DNA of 10,497 nucleotides, from assembly GCA_018609925.1 (NCBI GenBank), contig JAHEOG010000123.1:1-10497 (forward strand), read 5' to 3'. The notes beneath the pieces are model-generated. The model was not told the DNA's origin. It ran no database searches and was given only the letters and a program-made list of their open reading frames with translations. Positions 6,086 through 10,497 of the stretch are shown one piece after another. The first letter of the stretch is position 1, and each line of letters begins with the position of its first letter. Position numbers and translations under genes: made by a program. The DNA is from Gammaproteobacteria bacterium (lineage in GTDB: Bacteria; Pseudomonadota; Gammaproteobacteria; Thiohalorhabdales; Thiohalorhabdaceae).

Positions 6086-6801
6086 GGTCGGGAATCCCTC
6101 CTTGCGTAAGGCAGAACCTGAGGCGCCCGAACACCCGCTTGAAGACCGGCCTTCTGCTGCGCCGCCGCTCGATCGGCCCGGCGAACCGGCTCCGGCAGCC
6201 GATATCGGGTGCAGCAGGCAAGGGTCCACCCCGCCGCCCCTGTAACGGTCACGCGATGGCCCGGGCTGACGTAGAGAGGACGTACCCCCTTTCGGGAGCG
6301 CAGGAGCGCGCCCAGGACCTCTCCATCCTCTACCAAAGGTAGACTGGCTCCCTTTCCCCGGGGCAGGTCCTCCTCGTCGGCGTGCCCGGTAAGGCGGGTC
6401 TTGCCCACCCCCACGGTAGGCCGATCCAGAAGCACCCCAAGGTGGGAGGCGATGCCCAGCCGCCGTGGGTGGGCGATGCCTTGCCCATCGAACAGGAGGA
6501 GATCAGGGGACCGGCGCAATCCCCCGATGGCCTCCAGCACGGCGGGGCCCTCCCGGAAGGAGAGCAGACCGGGGATGTACGGGAGCTCCAGCGGCCGGAT
6601 CCCGATTCCTTCCTCGATCCGCTCCAGCTCCGGGTAGGAAAAGAGGGTCGCGACGGCCACCACCCGGGTTTTGGTAAAGGCGGCATCCACCCCGGCTATA
6701 CGGCGGATCGGTCCGGAAAGGGGGGCCTGGATCACGCGCTTCCGCAGGCGCTCCTGGAGGTCCCGGGCATCCTCCCAATCGGCGGGTAGGTTCTCCGGCA
6801 G
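6082..6801 (-). CDS. nfi: Deoxyribonuclease V (endonuclease V), non-standard start
   Basis: Endonuclease V nicks DNA one base 3' of deoxyinosine, initiating repair of deaminated adenine. The core is clear. IAGVDAAF carries the first catalytic Asp, LPYIPGLLSFRE the wedge and catalytic Glu, and LLLFDGQGIAHPRRLGIASHLG the next Asp and His. GVGKTRL and SPGHRVTV follow. Numbered from codon 6801 these are Asp39, Glu84 and Asp105, with the family's spacing. The start is the problem: from the dnaQ stop to the conserved N-terminal helix this frame has no ATG, GTG or TTG. I mark the in-frame CTG at 6801, giving 239 residues. An ATA at 6819, or GTG at 6735 (217 residues, shortened helix), are alternatives. 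The stop overlaps the mazG ATG. Confidence 0.88.
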   Translation of the reverse strand: MPENLPADWEDARDLQERLRKRVIQAPLSGPIRRIAGVDAAFTKTRVVAVATLFSYPELERIEEGIGIRPLELPYIPGLLSFREGPAVLEAIGGLRRSPDLLLFDGQGIAHPRRLGIASHLGVLLDRPTVGVGKTRLTGHADEEDLPRGKGASLPLVEDGEVLGALLRSRKGVRPLYVSPGHRVTVTGAAGWTLACCTRYRLPEPVRRADRAAAQQKAGLQAGVRAPQVLPYARRDSRP

Positions 6802-6892
6802 CGCCTCCGGGTCGGATATCCAAGCCTTTCCGGAAGGACCCGCCGAAGTGGCGGGGGCCTGGAACCGGGCCTGGGGATCGGACCCCGGGGCC

Positions 6893-7612
6893 TCACTGGA
6901 GATCGTCTTCCTCCTGGGTGAGCCAGAGGCACTGACCGGACACCTCCTGGATGCGCTGCAAGAAGTTACGGTGGGCCTGCCATTCGGAAGCGGTCGGCTC
7001 CAGCCGCGGCAGGGGTCGACAATCCCCCGTGTCGTCGCCGAGCGATTCACCAAAAGAAGCCTCGGGGCCTACCTCGGCGGCCGCCAAGGCAAGATCCTCC
7101 TGTCCCCCAGTCATGGCGAGGAAGACATCGGCCAGGAGCTCGGAGTCAAGGAGAGCCCCGTGCTTCTCCCGATTCCGGTTGTCCACCTCGTACCGAGCAC
7201 AGAGGGAGTCCAGATCGTTCTTCTGTCCCGGATGCAGGTTGCGTGCATCCTTCAGGGTATCCACCACCCAATGCTCCTCGATAAGAGGCCAGCCCGCCCA
7301 TTCCAGCTCCTTGTTGAGGAAGCCCAGATCGAACTGGGCATTATGGATGACCAGCTCGGCCCCCGTGAGGAATTCCAAGAGCTCATCGGCCACCTCGTGG
7401 AAGACGGGGCAATCGGCAACGTCCTCGTCCCGGATGCCGTGAATCTCCGTGGATTCCTGAGGGATCGGGAGCTGCGGGTTGAGATAGCGGTGGAAGGTCT
7501 GGCCGGTGCGCCGCCGGCCCAGCAGCTCGACGCATCCGATCTCGATAACCCGGTGGCCCTCCTCCGGCTCGAGCCCGGTGGTTTCCGTATCCAGCACGAT
7601 CTGGCGCGTCAT
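6893..7612 (-). CDS. dnaQ: DNA polymerase III epsilon subunit (3'-5' proofreading exonuclease)
   Basis: A 239-residue DEDDh exonuclease that proofreads for the replicative polymerase core. Exo I is LDTETTG with Asp8 and Glu10, Exo II HNAQFD with Asp95, and Exo III HGALLDSELLADVFL with His151 and Asp156. QEDLAL (171-176) sits where E. coli has its sliding-clamp-binding QTSMAF. The C-terminal tail ending in GQCLW resembles the part that binds the polymerase alpha subunit. The frame is open to 7789, but ATG 7612 gives the family N-terminus MTRQIVLDTETTG and lies 13 bp after the rnhA stop, with a GGGGG-rich leader. It is placed directly after rnhA; the next gene nfi runs in another frame. Confidence 0.97.
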   Translation of the reverse strand: MTRQIVLDTETTGLEPEEGHRVIEIGCVELLGRRRTGQTFHRYLNPQLPIPQESTEIHGIRDEDVADCPVFHEVADELLEFLTGAELVIHNAQFDLGFLNKELEWAGWPLIEEHWVVDTLKDARNLHPGQKNDLDSLCARYEVDNRNREKHGALLDSELLADVFLAMTGGQEDLALAAAEVGPEASFGESLGDDTGDCRPLPRLEPTASEWQAHRNFLQRIQEVSGQCLWLTQEEDDLQ

Positions 7613-7625
7613 CGTTCGCCCCCGC

Positions 7626-8075
7626 TCAGCCCGCCAAAGCTTCGTCGATGGCCCGATTGGCCAGGCCATCGGCCCGCTCGTTTTCGGTATGGCCGCTATG
7701 CCCCCGGATCCAATGGAATCGGACATCGTGCCTCTGTAGAAGGGTGTCCAGCTCCTCCCAGAGGTCCCGGTTCTGAACGCGCTTGCCATTGGCGGTCCGC
7801 CACCCCCTGCGCTTCCACTGCGGCATCCACTCGGTGACTCCCTTCCGCAGGTATTGGGAATCGGTAGTGAGGTCCACCCGGCAAGACTGCTTTAGGGCAC
7901 TCAGTCCGCGGATCGCCGCAGTAAGCTCCATCCGGTTGTTGGTGGTATGCGGCTCAAAGCCCTTCAGCTCCCGCTCCTTCTCCCCCCACCGGAGAAGCGC
8001 CCCCCACCCACCGGGCCCGGGATTACCTCGGCAGGCACCGTCGGTAAAGAGCTCCACTCGCCGGGAGGAGCTCAT
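7626..8075 (-). CDS. rnhA: Ribonuclease HI
   Basis: A 149-residue RNase HI that degrades the RNA strand of RNA-DNA hybrids, clearing primers and R-loops. All active-site residues are visible: Asp12 in TDGACRGNPGPGGW, Glu50 in NNRMELTA, Asp72 in TTDSQYL, and His126 and Asp136 in RGHSGHTENERAD. The basic handle region WMPQWKRRGWRTANGKRVQN (83-102) is present, as in the E. coli enzyme. ATG 8075 is favoured over the open extension to 8192. It gives the usual length and overlaps the methyltransferase stop by 4 bp (ATGA). It lies 13 bp upstream of dnaQ, the standard gammaproteobacterial pairing. Confidence 0.97.
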   Translation of the reverse strand: MSSSRRVELFTDGACRGNPGPGGWGALLRWGEKERELKGFEPHTTNNRMELTAAIRGLSALKQSCRVDLTTDSQYLRKGVTEWMPQWKRRGWRTANGKRVQNRDLWEELDTLLQRHDVRFHWIRGHSGHTENERADGLANRAIDEALAG

Positions 8076-8869
8076 GCCACCCGGCCCAAAGGTGAGGCGG
8101 CCACCCGCCGCCCGGGGACCCCGTTCAGCTCGGCTCGGAATGCGGGCCCAAGCAGGGTCATTCCCGGCTCCTCCTTGCGCGCCTGATAGCACCCGATACC
8201 ACCCAGAGGCAACCGGCTACCGCGGGAAAGGGGCTCCAGGAACCGCAGGGCTTGGAGTAGCCCCGCGTGATCAATCGGGGGATGCCAAAAGCAGTAGTGG
8301 GCCCCTTCGAAGACGAGCCCGGTGGAATCCACCATTCGACGAATGCTCCCCTTACCATGGAACCACCCGGACCACGGTCCCCGGCCTTCGGCTCGTCGCA
8401 ACAGCCGGGCTAGGCCGAACCACGAATAGGGATTGAAAACCAGGCCCAGCAATCGCCCATTGGGAACGAGAACGCGCTCGGCCTCGGCCAGTATGGCGTA
8501 AGGGGAGTGGGAGAATTCCAGACAGTGGATCAGAACGACCAGGTCGAGCTGCCGACTGTGGTAGGGAAGGGATTCAGGGAGCCCCCAGACCAGGCGCCGA
8601 GGTCGGGTAGTAGTGCCCGGATCCCCTTCCAGGGCATTACCCGCCGCGGGAGCCAAACCATGGAGGCGGTGGCAATGCTGGGCCAGGAGGGAAAAGATGG
8701 GCCCATAGCTTTGGGGGGCCACGCACAGGGCATCCGGAAACGGCGGTCGCCCGTCCAAGGCCCGTGCGAGGGCCTCTTCTTCGCGCGCCATGACGGCGCG
8801 ACCCAGAGGCTTATCCAGCCAGCCCAAAGGGAGCCTCCAATTGACACCGGGGCGAGCGGCCGTAACCAT
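8072..8869 (-). CDS. yafS: YafS-like SAM-dependent methyltransferase family protein
   Basis: A 265-residue class I methyltransferase-like protein of unknown substrate. The motifs LPYHSRQLDLVVLIHCLEFS (from about 101) and ILAEAERVLVPNGRLLGLVFNP (from about 125) match the second half of the fold. NPYSWFGLARLLRR follows, as in E. coli YafS. The glycine-rich SAM loop expected near residues 45-60 is degenerate (LCVAPQSYGPIF), as it also is in YafS. Activity is therefore uncertain. The gene lies between gloB (divergent, 40 bp away) and rnhA (4-bp overlap), its conserved location. ATG 8869 has no clear Shine-Dalgarno sequence. The N-terminus still aligns with the family, so Met27 (8791) is less likely as start. 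Confidence 0.85.
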   Translation of the reverse strand: MVTAARPGVNWRLPLGWLDKPLGRAVMAREEEALARALDGRPPFPDALCVAPQSYGPIFSLLAQHCHRLHGLAPAAGNALEGDPGTTTRPRRLVWGLPESLPYHSRQLDLVVLIHCLEFSHSPYAILAEAERVLVPNGRLLGLVFNPYSWFGLARLLRRAEGRGPWSGWFHGKGSIRRMVDSTGLVFEGAHYCFWHPPIDHAGLLQALRFLEPLSRGSRLPLGGIGCYQARKEEPGMTLLGPAFRAELNGVPGRRVAASPLGRVA

Positions 8870-8872
8870 TAT
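8841..8872 (+). promoter_or_regulatory. Candidate promoter for gloB
   Basis: A perfect TTGACA (8841-8846) lies inside the first codons of the divergent methyltransferase gene, facing gloB. The best -10-like hexamer, CATTAT (8867-8872, 4 of 6 bases), is 20 bases away, longer than the ideal 17. The call is weak because of that spacing. Confidence 0.3.
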
Positions 8873-8880
8873 CGCCGATA
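8870..8880. repeat. 11-bp perfect inverted repeat in the yafS/gloB divergent spacer
   Basis: TATCGCCGATA has 5-base arms around a central C. It lies in the 40-bp gap between the two divergent starts (8870-8909), immediately before the methyltransferase ATG. It could be a small operator or a chance palindrome. Confidence 0.3.
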
Positions 8881-8898
8881 CTAGGCACTTCCGCTACC

Positions 8899-8903
8899 AG
8901 GAG
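8899..8903 (+). promoter_or_regulatory. Shine-Dalgarno sequence of gloB
   Basis: AGGAG lies six bases before ATG 8910. It decides that start over the longer open frame beginning at 8790, which would run antisense through the methyltransferase start. Confidence 0.8.
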
Positions 8904-8909
8904 CCGCCC

Positions 8910-9692
8910 ATGGAGTCCCCCGTTGTCCTGATCCCTGCCCTCCGGGACAACTACATCGCCTTGTTGTACGCGACCGACGGGCGCAGCGTGGTCATTGTCG
9001 ACCCCTCCGAGGCCGAGCCCGCCATTCGCTACATCGAGAACCGGGGCTTGCAGCCCCTGGCCATCCTGAACACCCACCACCACCCCGACCATGTCGGGGG
9101 CAACCGTGAGCTGCAACAGACCTACGACCTCCCCGTCTATGGCAGTGCCGAGGATCGCGACCGAATCCCGGGCCTGACCCACCCCATGTACGATGGAGAT
9201 ACTGTGACTCCAGCCGGGCTGAACCGCCGGGGCCTGGTTTGGGACATCCCGGGACACACCCGGAGCCACGTTGCCTTCGTATTTCTGGACGATGAGCTCC
9301 TTTTCGCCGGTGATACCCTCTTTGCCGCAGGCTGCGGGCGCCTGTTCGAGGGCTCCGCCAAGCAGATGCACACCAGCCTGTCCCGCCTGGCGGAGCTCCC
9401 CGAATCGACCCGGCTCTTTTGCGGTCACGAATATACCGTAAAGAACCTCCGCTTCGCCCGGGTTGTGGAGCCCGAAAATCCGGATATCGAGTACAAGCTG
9501 GCCAGGGCGGAGGCCCTGCGGGAGGAAGGCGAGCCTACTCTACCTTCCACTATGGGCGAGGAACTGCGGACCAACCCGTTCCTGCGGGTGGGTGAGCCTG
9601 CCGTTCGGGAGACGGCCCGGGCTCAGGGCGTCAACGGTGACGACATGGTGGCCGTCTTCGCCGCAATCCGGGCCTGGCGGGATCGATTCTAG
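8910..9692 (+). CDS. gloB: Hydroxyacylglutathione hydrolase (glyoxalase II)
   Basis: A 260-residue metallo-beta-lactamase-fold enzyme. It hydrolyses S-lactoylglutathione to lactate and glutathione in methylglyoxal detoxification. The binuclear metal ligands are all present: THHHPDH (His56, His58, Asp60, His61), His116 in GHTRSH, Asp135 in FAGDTLF and His173 in CGHEYT. The C-terminal glyoxalase II domain covers about 175-260 (YTVKNLRFA, LRTNPFLR). This separates it from generic beta-lactamase-fold hydrolases. It is the only plus-strand gene, diverging from the yafS-like gene and converging on the GGDEF gene with 44 bp between stops. A substrate link to the window is possible: DHAP from the aldolase route is a source of methylglyoxal. 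The gloB position is ancestral, however, so no functional grouping is implied. Confidence 0.96.
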   Translation: MESPVVLIPALRDNYIALLYATDGRSVVIVDPSEAEPAIRYIENRGLQPLAILNTHHHPDHVGGNRELQQTYDLPVYGSAEDRDRIPGLTHPMYDGDTVTPAGLNRRGLVWDIPGHTRSHVAFVFLDDELLFAGDTLFAAGCGRLFEGSAKQMHTSLSRLAELPESTRLFCGHEYTVKNLRFARVVEPENPDIEYKLARAEALREEGEPTLPSTMGEELRTNPFLRVGEPAVRETARAQGVNGDDMVAVFAAIRAWRDRF

Positions 9693-9736
9693 GCCGGTCC
9701 CCTACCCGGGTCCCGTATCCCGAGCAGGGCGTTTCC

Positions 9737-10497
9737 CTAGAAGAAGTGGTAACAGGACTTGCCGGCCTCCTTGGACCGGTACATGGCGTGGTCGGCGCGG
9801 TCTAGGAGGGTGTCGGTGTCGTCCCCGTGGGTGGGGGCCATGACGATGCCGATGCTCGCAGCGATTTTTATGGGGCCTCCCTCCGAGCAGCCGTTCCCCT
9901 CCAGGGAAAGGGGCTCGCCAATCACTGCGGAGATCTTCCGGGCCAGATCCTCGGTGGCCTTCTGGCTCGGCAGGTGCTTGGCCAGGATGACGAACTCGTC
10001 GCCGCCGAAGCGGGCCACCGTATCCCCCTCCCGTAAGGTCTCCAGAATTCGGTGCGCCATCTCCCGAAGGGCCTGATCCCCCTTTTCGTGGCCGAAGCAG
10101 TCGTTGACCCGCTTGAAATCGTCCAGGTCCACGAAGTACAGGGCTAACCGATTGCGCTCCGGAGGCTCCCGGTGGCGATCCGCTAGGGCCTGGCTCAGTC
10201 GGTCATGGAGGAGCCTCCGGTTAGGCAGGCCGGTGAGGGGGTCGTGATTGGCCAGGTGCTTGATAGCGGCCTCTTGCTCCTTTTCCTCCGTAATGTCACT
10301 GAAGATACCCACTATGGTGGTGACCCGGCCCTGATCATCGCGGATGGCGGAGAGGGCGAGGCGGGCGACGAATACCTCCCCGCTCTTACGCCGGGCCCAG
10401 AAATCCCCGCGCCAATGGCCGTACTCCTTAAGGGTCCTCCCCACCTCCTCCAGAAAGCCGGGCTGATGGCGGCCGGAATCCAGGAAACGCGCCTCCC
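9737..10497 (-). CDS. PAS-GGDEF diguanylate cyclase (5' end beyond window)
   Basis: The C-terminal 253 residues of a cyclic-di-GMP synthase. The part at the window edge is the end of a PAS/PAC sensor domain (FLDSGRH, HWRGDFWARRKSGEVF, IVGIFSDITEEKEQE). A signalling helix joins it to HDPLTGLPNRRLL and the GGDEF domain. The active-site RFGGDEF is intact (9992-10009), as is DLDDFKRVND for metal and GTP binding. An inhibitory RxxD (R-E-G-D) lies exactly five residues before GGDEF, so product feedback inhibition is expected. The protein ends right after the GGDEF fold, with no EAL domain. The open frame continues to the window edge, and a GTG at 10444 falls inside the PAS domain, so the true start is outside. 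What the sensor detects cannot be seen. Confidence 0.95.
   Translation of the reverse strand, partial: EARFLDSGRHQPGFLEEVGRTLKEYGHWRGDFWARRKSGEVFVARLALSAIRDDQGRVTTIVGIFSDITEEKEQEAAIKHLANHDPLTGLPNRRLLHDRLSQALADRHREPPERNRLALYFVDLDDFKRVNDCFGHEKGDQALREMAHRILETLREGDTVARFGGDEFVILAKHLPSQKATEDLARKISAVIGEPLSLEGNGCSEGGPIKIAASIGIVMAPTHGDDTDTLLDRADHAMYRSKEAGKSCYHFF

Noticed and set aside
6086..6229. N-terminal extension of mazG to 6229
   Set aside because: It overlaps nfi in another frame; ATG 6085 has a ribosome-binding site, an ATGA overlap and the expected MazG length.
6802..7053. Endonuclease V starting at ATG 7053 inside dnaQ
   Set aside because: It would add about 84 residues overlapping dnaQ by 161 bp with no similarity to the family. 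Kept only as an option in the nfi start finding.
6671..7837. A 388-codon plus-strand open frame opposite dnaQ and nfi
   Set aside because: It is antisense to two well-supported genes, has no recognisable domain, and long antisense frames are expected at this GC content.
8811..9428. A 205-codon minus-strand open frame opposite gloB
   Set aside because: gloB has all metal ligands and a good ribosome-binding site; the antisense product shows no motif.
9693..9736. Bidirectional terminator between convergent gloB and the GGDEF gene
   Set aside because: A small ACCCGGGT palindrome is present, but there is no adequate stem with a T-tract on either strand.

Overview
The window is GC-rich, gene-dense bacterial chromosome. 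The conserved neighbourhood gloB / yafS-type methyltransferase / rnhA / dnaQ points to a gammaproteobacterium. Lineage cannot be resolved further from the sequence alone. I support 15 protein genes: 14 on the minus strand and one (gloB) on the plus strand. I see no rRNA, tRNA, CRISPR array, insertion sequence or prophage gene. Two genes run off the edges: a TetR-family regulator at the left and a PAS-GGDEF protein at the right.

Layout, in the direction of minus-strand transcription (right to left). A PAS-GGDEF diguanylate cyclase (9737-10497) converges on gloB (8910-9692, plus strand). gloB diverges from a tightly packed genome-hygiene run: yafS-like methyltransferase, rnhA, dnaQ, nfi and mazG (8869 down to 5291). 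Two of its junctions are 4-bp ATGA overlaps. An HNH nuclease follows (5215-4637), then a short spacer carrying a 28-bp palindrome. After it come an unknown acidic protein (4532-4119) and a DUF985-type cupin (4087-3578). The last block is a purine and methylthioadenosine (MTA) salvage operon: mtnP, apt, mtnA and a FucA-like class II aldolase (3556 down to 344). A tetR gene with its own candidate promoter closes the window.

How the genes fit together. MtnP splits MTA into adenine and methylthioribose-1-phosphate. Apt returns the adenine to AMP. MtnA isomerises the sugar phosphate to methylthioribulose-1-phosphate. The aldolase keeps every metal ligand and catalytic position of fuculose-1-phosphate aldolase, offset by one residue. 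It therefore most likely cleaves that product to DHAP and methylthioacetaldehyde (the DHAP shunt, Ald2), rather than dehydrating it as MtnB does in the universal methionine salvage pathway. No mtnK, mtnC, mtnD, mtnE or mtnW/X is present here. The most notable oddities are this compact shunt with an embedded apt and an adjacent cupin, the lack of any standard start codon for nfi downstream of the dnaQ stop, and the GC-rich palindrome between the two minus-strand blocks.
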